Source of the DNA: Oikopleura dioica
Lineage: Eukaryota; Chordata; Appendicularia; Copelata; Oikopleuridae
Direction: 5' to 3'
NCBI GenBank assembly: GCA_907165135.1
Contig: OU015567.1
Coordinates: 2,857,001-2,921,000, forward strand
DNA: 64,000 nt
The translations under genes and the position numbers were made by a program. The notes below the pieces were generated by a model that worked only from the letters and a program-made list of their open reading frames with translations, searched no databases and was not told where the DNA came from. Positions within the stretch are counted from its first letter, which is position 1. Each line of letters opens with the position of its first letter. Positions 23,854 to 35,200 of the stretch are shown here, one piece after another.

Positions 23854-25190
23854 TTTTTCTTTCGTTTAATTTATACTCGGCGGTCTTGGTGATTCGTAGG
23901 CTTACCGGACTGAAATGTTGTTATTTTCTCTTTTTATTTTACCTGTTCAAGAAAAAAAAATAATAAAAAATGCTGCAAGATACTCATACTGTTGAATGAA
24001 TTAATCAAATTTTCGAGATGTTCGAATGTTCCCGAAATATGTTTTGAATGTCGTAAATGTCGTGAATGTCGTGAATGTTTTAGATTGATCAATCGAGTGA
24101 AGAAAGAATCTCGTTCAAGAAACAGCTTTTATCCAAGCATTTTAGAAAATTCGCTCATTTTAAAGAATAAGAGACTCGCATTCAAACCCTCTCCTTGTGA
24201 TGGCAAAACAAATTATTGACTGCCAGTTATTCGGTAAGCTACAATTGTGCCCCGCTTCGCTCGCTGCAATAAATCGACATTCTTCCTTGATTTCGTTTTT
24301 TCACTCGATCATTATTGAAGGAGGCAGCTTTATTGAAAAGTAATTTTTTATCATCCAAAATGACACTTTTGTAAAACAAAAGAATTAATCGGATAAGGTA
24401 GCTAAGGAAGTCCTCATAATTCACTGTTTCCGAATCCACTCCGTTTATTATTAAAAAAATTTAAAATTGCAGAAAAGGTTCAATAAGTTTTGAGTCTCAG
24501 AGACTTCTAGTTTTAACTTTCTCTTTCTTTCTCGTTTCACTATTTTTTACGCTTGTGATGCGGTCATGACATTCTTGCGGTTGTGCGTCTGCCCTTGCAA
24601 CTCGCTAGACCACAAACACAACGGATAGGTCTTATCAGCAGATTATGATAACACGAATGAAATTGTAGCGCTCAAGCTACTCTCTGCGTGGGGCACGGGC
24701 CACGACAAACTCTTCCTTCCGCCACTTCGCAAAGAGAATTTATTACTAAAGTTCACTTTTTACTTTTTCTTGAAAAATTTTAAAAGAGAAAATTTGGAAA
24801 AACATAGTTGAAAATTTTCCCCAACAAAATGTGTTGAAATTTCCAAGTCCATTCTTTCCAGAACTGTAATCTTTTGAGCATATTCTTACACCACCAAGAG
24901 AAATCTGATCGCGCGCACAAAGTCAAGTCGATGTGTCCACCGGGCGCCGCTTGGTCGGAATTTCAGCGCCCGTGCCCGTTGTTCTCAGTGTTGTGCCTAA
25001 AATCCAATGCGGTGCCGAGCTGTCTTTCCCCGGCACACTCGATCATGCTAAATGAATTCATGACGCGTGCACAGAACATCAAATTTTTTTAAACTCTTCG
25101 GCTGAGTTGTGAATTCCAACAATCAAATTACAATAAAAATATTCTCAAGAGATTCAGATAAAGAGATAGCTTGTGAATTCCTAAAACACT
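23854..25190. other. Gene-poor intergenic stretch
   Basis: No gene is supported. A 33-codon minus-strand frame starting at ATG 25061 and ending near 24963 has protein-like composition but no splice partner. A GC-richer island lies at about 24.9-25.05 kb. No tRNA or snRNA fold was recognised. Confidence 0.45.
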
Positions 25191-25217
25191 GAAATATGGT
25201 TTGACCAATTTCTCAAA

Positions 25218-25311
25218 TCGAGAAGCCGCTTGCGGCTTCGAGTAAATAAGAATTGAAGCCGCGGCAAGCGCGGCTCTCCTTTTGAGACTCGAAGCCGCAA
25301 GCGGCTTCTCG
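25218..25311. repeat. Cluster of GCCGCTTGCGGC palindromes
   Basis: GAAGCCGCTTGCGGCTTC at 25222-25239 is a near-perfect palindrome. A related copy follows at about 25257-25275, and an inverted full copy lies at 25288-25311, so the whole 94-bp block can also fold on itself. Related copies occur at 25755-25813, 28289-28306 and 28341-28358, the last just before the PRSS23-like exon. They look like short dispersed palindromic repeats of unknown origin. Confidence 0.7.
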
Positions 25312-25439
25312 ATTCCAATTTAATTTTCAGGAAATTCTTGTTTATTAGTTCTTTGCCGAGTTTGACTAGATAATGATTAAGATATGGCCGGAGATAATTT
25401 CTAGCGAGCCAAATCATCCCCGGGCTATTATAGTTCCAA

Positions 25440-25632
25440 TCGCGGGTCCATGAAATCATCAAACCCGACCTCCTTGATCATCATTGATAAATCTGTACTT
25501 TCCACATTTGATCGGTCAATGTCAAGTGGTCCTATTCGGGCAGTGAGAGCGCAATTTATCACCTGTCTGGCGGTTTCCGTCAGACACAAAACTAAGGATT
25601 TTCCGACGATCGAGCAACATTTTGGATTTTGA
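25440..25632 (-). CDS. Possible exon of an unidentified minus-strand gene
   Basis: The minus-strand frame reads about 60 residues with protein-like composition, including LTETARQVINCALTARIGPL and ending GFDDFMDPRLEL before a stop at about 25440. No start or splice partner could be fixed. It may belong with the minus-strand fragments at 26107-26235 and 26292-26449. Confidence 0.25.
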
Positions 25633-25754
25633 CCTCAGAGAAAATCACATGTTCTATTTTTGTTTGGAAACCGGGTTCAACAACACCCACTAAAGTTTCA
25701 TCAAGAGAACTTTTTCTCCTAGAAAAAAGGTTGAATTTTGACTTGCTAATTCGA

Positions 25755-25813
25755 AAAGCCGCTTGCGGCTTCGAGCTTTTAAGAAAAATAGCCGCAGCAA
25801 TAGCGGCTTTCGG
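25755..25813. repeat. Further GCCGCTTGCGGC palindrome copies
   Basis: AAGCCGCTTGCGGCTT is followed by a second, looser hairpin (TAGCCGCAGCAATAGCGGCT). Both share the core of the 25.2-kb cluster. Confidence 0.6.
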
Positions 25814-26106
25814 CTCGAAAGATCATTTTCGCGCAGAAAATTCAGTGAAACTAGAATTCTTCAAAAAATTTTAAAATTAGAAATTCCTGAGTTCCGGAAC
25901 TGGGTTCTGCCCGCGAAGCTAATAACCTCGATAAAGAACCTCGAAAGCGAGCTCCTGTCAAAAAGTGCCATCCGCCGGAAGTTGCTTCATCAATTTCCGC
26001 CGCGGCACGGGACCAACTTCATTGAATCGACTGACAAGATATATTTTATTTGGACATTCTAACACACGTCCTTTGATTTACGATTTATATTCGCTTCGAA
26101 AAGACA

Positions 26107-26235
26107 TCAAAGATGGGCATTTTTCGACAACTTTGGGATCGGAAAAACTGCTGATCTGAAATCATCGATTTCTAAATCGGTAGAAAGAGATTCAATTTTT
26201 TTATCTTTTCGCACTTTCATAAGGTCATCCGCCAT
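26107..26235 (-). CDS. Small minus-strand frame
   Basis: A 43-codon frame opens with ATG at 26235 and ends TGA at about 26107. Its product begins MADDLMKVRKDKKIESL and is charged. It could be a small protein or a first exon, with a possible donor-like break after LEIDDF. No family is recognised. Confidence 0.25.
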   Translation of the reverse strand: MADDLMKVRKDKKIESLSTDLEIDDFRSAVFPIPKLSKNAHL

Positions 26236-26291
26236 GCGAGCGCGGGTTAATTATAGAAAAGGAAACGGTTAACCATTAAATCATAGATTCA

Positions 26292-26449
26292 TTAGATATA
26301 AATTCCTTCGGCGTAAGTTTTACAGAGCGAAATTACTCTTGCGGCATGGTCAAGATTGTCGAGCTTGTCACTCTCCTTCGTTGACAAATAATGATCGACA
26401 AGGTCGGTCATCGGCAGAGCGCCAAAAAGGCTGGTTTTCAGAAGAGAAA
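26292..26449 (-). CDS. Possible terminal exon of a minus-strand gene
   Basis: An acceptor-like tcactag precedes a frame of about 52 codons, including GALPMTDLVDHYLSTKESDK and ending in TAA at 26294-26292. Composition and lack of stops suggest real coding sequence. Upstream exons were not found and the family is unknown. Confidence 0.35.
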
Positions 26450-27100
26450 CTAGTGATTTAGGGGGATAAAAAGTGTGATCAAATCTGCTTTAACAATTAC
26501 TGTAACGATTCGCTTTAACAATGGTTAACCATCGATATACCCTTAAATCTCAATATGATCAATACTGTATTGACAGTACGCTTTTCTTTCTTTCTTCATA
26601 TTTAAAAGTTTATGTTGACCCTTATCCCTTAACCTCTCATTCCACTCCAAAAGACTTGAGGGTCTTCTGAAAAAGAGCCACCTTGCAGAAGTTTAAACAC
26701 TCGCCACACTCAGAACTGAAGCTCAGCTTTCACTCGCCAGCTCAGAAAATCTAAGACGCGCGAAAGAAAAACCTAAAACTTGTTGGGTGGCGCTAAAACC
26801 GTGCGCTCTCTTTCTAACCTCCCGCGCTGGATAAAAGAAATCTAGAAAATGTTCGCTTTTCTGAAAATAATTTTTTTTTATTCAAATAATAATTTTACGA
26901 AAAATCTTAAAATTTGTTAATTTTAGACTGCGAAAGTGCTGAGATCGGCAATTTTCGTGGTTTGCGAGAAAAAAGGAACAGGAGAAGAATTCAATCGGAA
27001 TTGGAGAAATTCAATTGCGGAGAGGGAGAATTATTATTTGCATCGATGAGAAGATAGAGAAATCGGACTAAGAAGAAAGAAGAAGAAGATAAATTTGAAA
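26450..27100. other. Intergenic stretch upstream of the PRSS23-like gene
   Basis: Nothing is supported here. The sequence is AT-rich with A/G-rich runs just before the possible first ATG at 27101. Confidence 0.45.
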
Positions 27101-28288
27101 ATGAGATTTGGTGTCCTGTAAGTTTTTCATTTTTCCGGAAATCCTAACTACCATGAGATTTTTTTAGAGAGGGAGAAGGCTCCTGGCCTCCCTTTCCCGT
27201 TTCACTCTCGGTGAAGTCTAGAAATGATTTTCAAAAAATTAGAATTGGTATTCAATTTGAAATAGATTCTTAAAATTGTAATCGATTATTTTTCATTGAC
27301 ATTTATGGTTTCGAAAATCGAATATCGAAAAAAAAAATTACTTTTCTTAAAATTTGCCTTCCAAAAAAAGTCTTACGGGCTGCCATAAAAATCAACAAAA
27401 TATAAGTGGTTAATTTACCAAATCAGAATTAGTGATAAAAGTAAGGAATGTGCTGAGGACCAATAATTTCTGATCAATTCAATCAAGTCCCCCTTGAGCA
27501 ACACTTGAGCCATTCTCATTCACTTTTCTGAAAATAAACAGTTGTTCAACAAGCTCCAGCGGGGGCTTGATTCAATTTTTCCAGCGGTTCTCATATTATC
27601 ATCAAAATAAGCGTTTCTGAAAAATAATGAAGGGAGAATAATTTATTCCGAATAAAGCTGAAAATATAAAACTGATAATGCTCCTTGAAGTCTTTTGTCA
27701 GAGACTCTGATTTACGGTCTCGTAATGGCTCGTCAAATCGCCTTTCAACAAAAGTTGTCAAACTCGAGTCAGTGATAAAATTAGCGTTTTAGGAAGGTCG
27801 ACCGGTGCAGAACAGGCGCCCCACTGGGTCGCTGCGCACGTGGCTCAGACCTGGGTTCAAGATTGACTGCGCTAGAATAAGGCAAAGTCAATTTTTTCAT
27901 GAAGACCCACAGTTTTGTCAAAACGTTAATTTGTTGGGCCATTTTTTCGAGAAATTTAAGATTTTTCAAACCTTTTTTTAATAAAAGCTTGAATTATTTT
28001 TAACTATTTGAATTGTTTCAATTCTATTATTTCAGCTGGCAGCTGATACTTGGTTTATCACAAGCCGAAATTTTCGATCCGGGGCTCAACGAAACAAACA
28101 CCAGCGCTCACTTTTTTCTGCACTTTTTTGGAGACGCTCCAAAGTTAAACGGAGGATTTATAAATTTCCGGGAAAATTTCCGAAACCTATCGCGCCAATG
28201 ATTTGTGAGTTTTAACGCGATACATTGGAGCTTTTCCAAAAATAAACTTTCTTTATTAAATTTCAAAGAAAAAAACTCAACAAAAAAA

Positions 28289-28358
28289 AAGCCGCCTGCG
28301 GCTTTAATGAATCAAAATCTAGCGTTTGAACTTCGCGTATAGAAAGCCGCTTGCGGCT
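28289..28358. repeat. Two more GCCGC(C/T)TGCGGC palindromes
   Basis: AAAGCCGCCTGCGGCTTT and GAAAGCCGCTTGCGGCTA lie about 50 bp apart immediately upstream of the first firm exon of the PRSS23-like gene. They share the palindromic core of the 25.2-kb cluster. Confidence 0.6.
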
Positions 28359-28387
28359 ATTTCTTTCGAAACAAAATTTGCTATAAG

Positions 28388-29896
28388 ATGAAAAATGCCG
28401 AGAATATTTTCGTTGAGCCCCGCAAAGACAGAGACGGTCGTTTTCCGATCAGCGAAGATGATCTCTCAAAGACGCCGTACAACACTGTCGTCCGCTTCAA
28501 AGCCGACAGGGGAATGTGCAGTGGAACGATGATTTCCGAGCGACACGTCCTCACCGCCGCCCACTGCATTCACAATGGTAGAGACTATCTGGTAAATAAC
28601 AATTCAACGCATTCTTTAGTTCTTTTTTAAACAAGCAAGGAGACAGGCTATCGCGATTCGGAAGGAAATCTACTTTCCGCTATCGATGATAAAAGAGATC
28701 AATTTTTTTTAATTGCGAAAATGATCAAATTCGAACTAAATTTGATTCTCTTCATTTTGATGGATCATTTCCGAGTTGAATATGGATAACTCGAAAAAGC
28801 ATGAACTTCCTTGCCTTGCCATTTTTATTCTCCTCTTTAGTTATTTTCTCTGAATAAAACTTCCATTTCAGTATCCTGACGGTCGCCTAAGAATCGGAAT
28901 TCACAAAAAATCGCTGCCTTCAAGGCGAAAATCAAAACGAAACTCAAAAAATCGTCGCCGATCTCGCCGAGCGGCTAGTTCGAGAAGCCGCAGAAAAACA
29001 AAGAAATCCCGAAGAAAACGAAACAAGAATTTTAAGAGATCAAAAACTTCGAATTTGCAATCAAGGAAGAGTTTTAAATGGGTGAAATTGTCGCAGATGC
29101 ACTTGCCAAGTGGCTGGACAAATCCGAAACCAGGTGAAATTTAGCATTTTTCGATACAGAAACCATTTCATTTTCAGATCGCCTCAATTACGAGCACGAC
29201 TATGCCGTAATTACGCTGGCCAAGCCGCTGGTAACTAGCTTCATGAACATAACTATTGCACCTGAGAAGATCCATCCGTTTCATATCCGCTACCCGAAGG
29301 GTATTCGACTTTTTATGAAGTAAATTCAAGTTCAAACTTTTTCCTCATTGTCCAAATTAACTTTTCAGCGCGTATGATATCGAGCCAAGAGACAAAATGG
29401 CAGTGAGATGGTGCCCGCTCATCGGAAGAACGAATGATTTGCTCTGGAGCGAGTGTGACAGCGACAAAGGAGGGTAAGAATTGCAAGCCATTAAGGAGGC
29501 ACCCATATCTCTTATCTTCAGTGATGGCGGTGGAATCTACATGAAGCACAAAAGCGCTTATGGAAGTGGAACTCGATACAAGAAAAGCAAAGTTATCACC
29601 AGTCTGATCGGCGTGAATACCGGGTGGACTGACATTCACGAAGACAGGGTAAGCATCTCTCATTTCTTCGTCTTTCTCAAGATCAATTCTAGCGACTTGG
29701 AGCAGCAGTAAGAATTACACCACCTAAGTACGTGACGATTTGCACGTGGATCACTGATGGCGACATCGAAAAGTGCAAAAAGATGATGGATGAGCAGCTT
29801 CACAGTCGCCCCTATTACAAAGTAAGCCACACTCTTTACTCAACAATTGACAAATCAATAAAACAAAGGATGAAAACTAAAACCTCATCGCGTTAA
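28388..29896 (+). CDS. PRSS23/PRSS35-like serine protease homologue, catalytic Ser replaced
   Basis: Exons lie at about 28388-28591, 28872-29133, 29178-29319, 29369-29473, 29522-29648 and 29693-29896. The protein has MCSGTMISERHVLTAAHCIH with the catalytic His, and the Asp in NYEHDYAVITLAKP. It ends with AAVRITPPKY and a C-terminal helix with paired Cys, all as in the PRSS23/35 family. The site expected to read GxSGSG reads GGDGGG across a GT-AG junction, so the catalytic serine is missing and it is probably not a protease; mammalian PRSS35 also lacks the serine. An Arg/Lys-rich insert follows the His region (RRKSKRNSKNRRRSRR and more). The 5' end is uncertain: a signal-peptide-coding pair of exons at 27101-27117 and 28036-28201 (MRFGVL then WQLILGLSQA) may belong here, but its frame stops before a join was found. 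Confidence 0.75.
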
Positions 29897-30349
29897 ATTC
29901 CATCTGCCACCGCAAATTCCAGCATTTCGAAGTTAAAAATTCATTTCTACAAAACAAAAAAATCTTCACAAAATACGAAAAAGACGAACCCAAAAAACTG
30001 CTACAACAAACTTTTTCTTGTAAATTTACTGTGGATACGGACTTTATCTTCTTTTCCAGACACTTTTAGTTCCCTGTTGCTTTCAAAAATGAGTATAATA
30101 AACGAAAATATAGGAATTGGGAGGTCTTTTTGATGTTTCAAAAAGTTGTTCGGTTTTTTTATTCAAATAAACTCTTTTTGATATTGATTTTATCGCTCGT
30201 AGGAAAATTCTTCCTACTTGAAATGAACAGCAAACAAATTTTATGAGATGGACTATCACGGAAAGTTGCCATGCAAAGTGTTATTCAGACTTTGCAAATA
30301 CGGGCTATGACAGGATTATGTTAACATCTGAAGGATTCTCAGATCAAAG

Positions 30350-31448
30350 ATGATTTCAACTCGAACATTTATAGCAATTTTTCTTTGCTTTGTAATTATT
30401 TTGATACTTGGCTATCAGAGCGCAGGTTGTCAGTATACCTCCACTTATTCAACAGACGAATATGACTATCGAGAACGAAAGGCGGAAGATAAACATGAAA
30501 AACGAAGAGTCGTTGTCGGAATTTTAGCGTAAGCTTGCTCATTTTTATTATTTCAAAAAAAAAAAAAAAATTAATTATTTAATGAATTAAATGTCATTTT
30601 TTGTTCGAAAAAATATTCAGCTCATTTGAAAACTACGAAAGAAGAGAAGCTCAGCGAGAGACGTGGCTTTTATCATCCGATATCGAGCATAAATACATTA
30701 TTGACCAGTGGAACCCCGAATGGCGTGCTGAGAATGAAACTTTTGGAGACATCGTCTCGATCAATGCAAGTTTCAGCGGCTATGCAAAGGGATTTGGGGA
30801 AAAATTATATCATTGGTTTGAATATGTTGCTGCTAATTATCCAGAAGGAACAATTGTTGGTAAAACGGACGATGATTTCTATGGCTGTTCGAATCTCTAT
30901 CAGACAGATTTGGGTACGAATTCATAAAAACGATCATATATCCAGACCATAATTAATATCCACGTCAAGTTCTTGATAAATATCATCCTCGCATGTATTT
31001 CGGCTGGTGGCATCCTAAGTCCGACATTGAAAAACCGAGTTTGAAGAGTCGCCCTGATGCTGAATTTGTCATCATAAGTTGGGAGCTCATGACGGAAATT
31101 CTTCAAAAGCCATATTGCCATCATATTCGAGACTCTTCATTTTGTCTAAAAAGTAATACGAATGTGCGATACGGCTCTGACTTTGGAGGAACTTCTCTCG
31201 GCCACTGGCTTGGCCAAATTGGCAATATTACCGGAATAAGAATGAATGATAGAATGGTTCATACGATAAATCAGAAGAAATGGCGATCTCCTGTAAAGAA
31301 GCCTTACTGCGGGCCGATGATTTCCTTCCACAAGGCAACTCCTGCTCTTCAACGATATTTGGAGTGCTTCGACCAAGATATTGCTGCTTCTAAGAAATTT
31401 TGCAACAAAGCAAATAATTTGAAAAAATATTCAGTCAAGAAGCACTAG
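30350..31448 (+). CDS. GT31 family beta-1,3-galactosyltransferase-like enzyme
   Basis: Three exons, 30350-30528, 30621-30913 and 30970-31448, encode a type II membrane protein. An N-terminal anchor (TFIAIFLCFVIILILGY) is followed by the GT31 marks: RREAQRETW (the family's R.aIR.TW box), a GDIV...F...Y motif and KTDDDF with the metal-binding DDD. The C-terminal part keeps the family's spacing of Cys and aromatic residues, although the usual EDV.xG box is not obvious. It should transfer a sugar onto glycoprotein or glycolipid chains in the Golgi lumen; donor and acceptor cannot be told. At about 315 residues it is of normal size. A second GT31 gene lies at 44 kb. Confidence 0.8.
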
Positions 31449-32230
31449 CCTTCCAATTTCTTTGTTTGCTTAATAAAGACGTTTTACCCTAGAAAGTTAC
31501 AGTTGTCGATAAGACCCATATCTTTCTGTATTTACTGTCGACTCGTGAGGCCCTTAACCCCCTAAGCTTTAAATTTATTTTCAATCAAAATGCATGCACA
31601 TCTTCAGAAGCCATTACATGTGCTGTCCAACAGCCATGATAGCACATCAGTTATAGCACCTATCTTCGGCTAGTAGCTCTTTTTATTTAATTGAGGTTTA
31701 TAAATTGAGCGAGGGGGTTGAAATAGGGTATCAGCGTTACTCGTTTACTTTCTAGAAAATTCAAGAATTGATTCTAGAAATTCTAGAAATAATTAGTGGC
31801 CAAAGATCTCTTTGATGAATTCGAGATTTTCCCATGGTGCGTGAGGGCGATCCGTGATTGGCCGCCCGACTCTTCATGGCGCGCCTTAGAAATTTGAAAA
31901 TCCCTTTTTCCTATAAAATGATTACCAAAGATTGTTCTTTTTTCATAAGAGCATCTGGTGCCGACGAATGAAGAAATATTAGAGAAGACTTTTCTGATGC
32001 TGTCGATCTATTATTTGTATATTTTTTATTATTTTACAAAATGAAGCATAATTTATTATATCTAATACGGTTGTTTCTCCCGTTTTCCACATTGGGTTTT
32101 CATTTCTGTTAAAACTACTCTTGAATTTGTTTTATTCAAAATTGAAATAAACTGTGTAAGGATAATTATTTTGGTCAAATAAGAAAATAGCAAAAAATTG
32201 AATGATAAAGGCTCAAAATAAATTATTTTA
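31449..32230. other. Intergenic stretch upstream of RRP5
   Basis: No gene is supported. A polyadenylation-type AATAAA follows the glycosyltransferase stop at about 31472. The rest is AT-rich without clear repeats. Confidence 0.5.
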
Positions 32231-32252
32231 TCTTCCTCTTTTACTTTTTCAG
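32231..32252 (+). promoter_or_regulatory. Acceptor-like site just before the RRP5 start, possible trans-splice site
   Basis: A long pyrimidine run ending in CAG (tcttcctcttttactttttcag) lies 22 bp upstream of the RRP5 ATG. It could accept a 5' UTR exon or, since larvaceans trans-splice a leader onto many mRNAs, the spliced leader. The sequence alone does not decide between them. Confidence 0.4.
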
Positions 32253-32274
32253 AGTCCAAATTAAAAATCGGAAA

Positions 32275-35200
32275 ATGCCGACTCAAGGGATGGCATCAAA
32301 ATTGTTTCCTCGCGGCGGAAGCCTCGTTTCCAAGGGCCAAAAGGACAAGAAAATCATGAAAAAAGTCCGAAAGCAAGTCGGAAAGAAGCCAGATCTGTTC
32401 TCGCAGCAATCGAAAAAGACGCTGAAGAAAGTCGGAGAAGCGCACAAAAAGAAAATGAAGAAAAAGAAGAAAGTCCAAGATGAAGATGAAGGTAAATTTT
32501 ATTTGAAATCGAAGATAAAAGCCTCTCAAATTCGAACACTTTTGAGACAAAGAGAGTTTCGGTCGGCTGACTCATTTTCATACTTTTATCTTTCAGAAGC
32601 GGAAGAAGAGATCGAAAAGCTGCCAAAAAACGCGATCTGCATTTCGACAAAACTGGCGAATCGTAACGCCAAAGCTCTCTGCTTCGTCCGCACAATCGAC
32701 GAACTTGGCATGTCCGTCGTCTATCCCGGCGGCGCGACTGGCTACGTGAAGCTTGACCAGGTCTCAGACAAAGTGACGGATTTGATGAGCAAGGACGTCG
32801 CCGTCGAGTTGGAGAAAATGTATTCAATCGGAGAAGCGGTTTTGACCAGTTTATCGGTCAAAAGAAAGAAATCAAAGCTCCATCTTTCGCTCAAGCCGAA
32901 ATTCATCAACGCTAACTTGAGAGTCGACAAGCTTTCAAAGGGACAAAACTTGGCTGGTACAGTCACTTCCGAGGAAGATACAGGCACGGGCTCGGCAACC
33001 TGTAATAAGCGGAGTGTTTGAACTTTTAATTAGCCTATTTTTCAAAAAAATCCTTTTCTCAGGGCCAGGGTTCTAAATTTGAAGCAAAATCTAAAAGTCT
33101 AGTCTGTCCGTGTCCGTGTCCTCCGCGAAAAACCCAAGTCTAGTCTATCCGTGTCCGGATCGAAAAAACGGATTTTTGTCCGGTCTAGTCTCGGACATGT
33201 CCGTTTTGTCCGTTTTTGTCCGTAAAATCCGGACATATTTTTTTTAAAGAAAAAGTCTGGTCTAAAAGTCTGGGCTCATAACTCATGTTTTTTGAAAGTT
33301 TGTCCAGCCCAATACAGGTTTCATAATCGACCTTGGTCTCGAAGAATCAAAAGGTTTCATTTCTACCGAGAACGCAGAAGGTGCCAATTTAGTTCTCGGC
33401 AAAACAAGCGTGTTCTTCGTCGAAGAAATTCTCCTCGACGGGCGCCAGATCGTCCTTTCCACACAAAGTAGCGGCCCGATCGGGAAAATTTCCGACATCG
33501 ACAGTGTTCTTCCCGGCGCTGTCGTCAACTTCCAAATCAAGCAGAAAAATCGCCAAGGTTTCGGCGGAAAAGTCGAGAGTTTCAACGCGACTATGCATCA
33601 CTCTCAATCTGCCACGCCTTTTTCATGCAACGAAAATGAAGAAGAGAAAATCCAGGCGAGAGTGATTTACGTCGACCACGAATTCAAGCGCATTTGCTTG
33701 GCGAATTCGGTCGGATACATGACCTTGAATGAAGAGAAAGCGGCGGATAGAGATGGAGAAGTTGTTAAAGGAAAAGTCAAACTTGCTGCTGGAGGTGGCG
33801 TTATTTTGGAATTCGGAGAAAATGGAGAGCTCGGCTGGTGCCCTAGACATAATCTCAGGTTAGACTTTTTCTTAATCTCGTCTCTCAATAAATTACTCAA
33901 AACGAAATTTTCTTTCCTCAAACCATTTTCAGTGAAAACCGAGTCGACGATCTGCTCTCACATTTCCCAGTCGGCAAAGAAGTAAAAGCGCGAATCATCG
34001 GCCACATGACTGGCGAACAACTGCACCTCCTCACCTTCCGCGAATCGGTAGTCGAAGCCGAGTTCTTCCGCTACGACTCGTTTTCAGCCACGCAAATCGT
34101 TCTCGGAAAAGTGTGCAAAGTCAACGACGCCGGCTGGGTCACTCTCCAGCTCGCGCCGCACTTGTATGGACAGATTACTCCTAACCACACGGGAAACAGC
34201 CGGATGTCGAAAGAAAACTTGGAAAAAAAGTACAAACTCGGCTCGTCTCATCGCGTCATGGTGCTGGACAAATCCTCTGATCGAGTCTTCCTCACCGCCA
34301 AAACCTCCATTTTGAAGACAAAGGGGCTGAAGCGATTCACGGATCTTGACGAGATCGAAGTAGGCGACATTTCTCTCGGAACAATTGTCAATGTCCACAC
34401 TACTTCCGTCGTTGTCCAGTTTTTCAATAATATCAGAGCTTACGTTCCGATTTCGCAGCTCTCTCACGAGTTCATCAAAGAAACAAAAGAGAACTTTCAA
34501 ACTGGTCAAGTTGTCAGATGCAGAGTGTTGGAAGTCTCCGCGGAAAGGGAAAATCAACTTGTTGGTTCGCTTGTCTTGGAGGAAAAGAAAGAAAAGAAGA
34601 AGGAAACAAAAAGTTCCGAAAAATCGAGTTTGATCGGCAGCGAGATAACAGTCAAAATCGACGATGAGCAGCCGCCAAATATGATCACAGGAACGACTGA
34701 AGACGGAACAAAAGTTACGCTTTCCAAAAACGACCTCGCTCTGGACCCACTTGTCGCTAGCTCGTTTTATGATCTGATCAGGACAAAGAAGGAGCAACTG
34801 GAAAAGGTGGTCGTCGAGACCAAATTGAGAGACAACGTCAAGGGAAGCAAAATTCAAGTTGTAAAAGCAGCGTCGACGAGGGGATGGACTCATAGATGCG
34901 GTTCGAAATTGGACGATTTGGAAGAGGGAAAACTCTTGCTCGGACAGGTGGTCAAATCGACGGAATATGGCTTCCAGGTAAGATATAAAAAGGCGGCTTC
35001 TTTTTTTTATTTTTTCATGCTTTCGAACTCGCGCACAGTTTTATAAAACTCTGAAACAGCAGCTTCAAAGTCCTTGATCACAGCATTTTTTCGCATAACT
35101 TCGTTAATTTTCGTCAATAACTCTGGAGTCGTCTTAACATTCGTATTCGCAAATGGCCTAAAATGCGTGAGGATAACAAATTTGACATTTTTTGACCTTC

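Noticed and set aside
27780-27870. tRNA-like B box (GGTTCAAGATT)
   Set aside because: No A box or pairing stems could be found around it.
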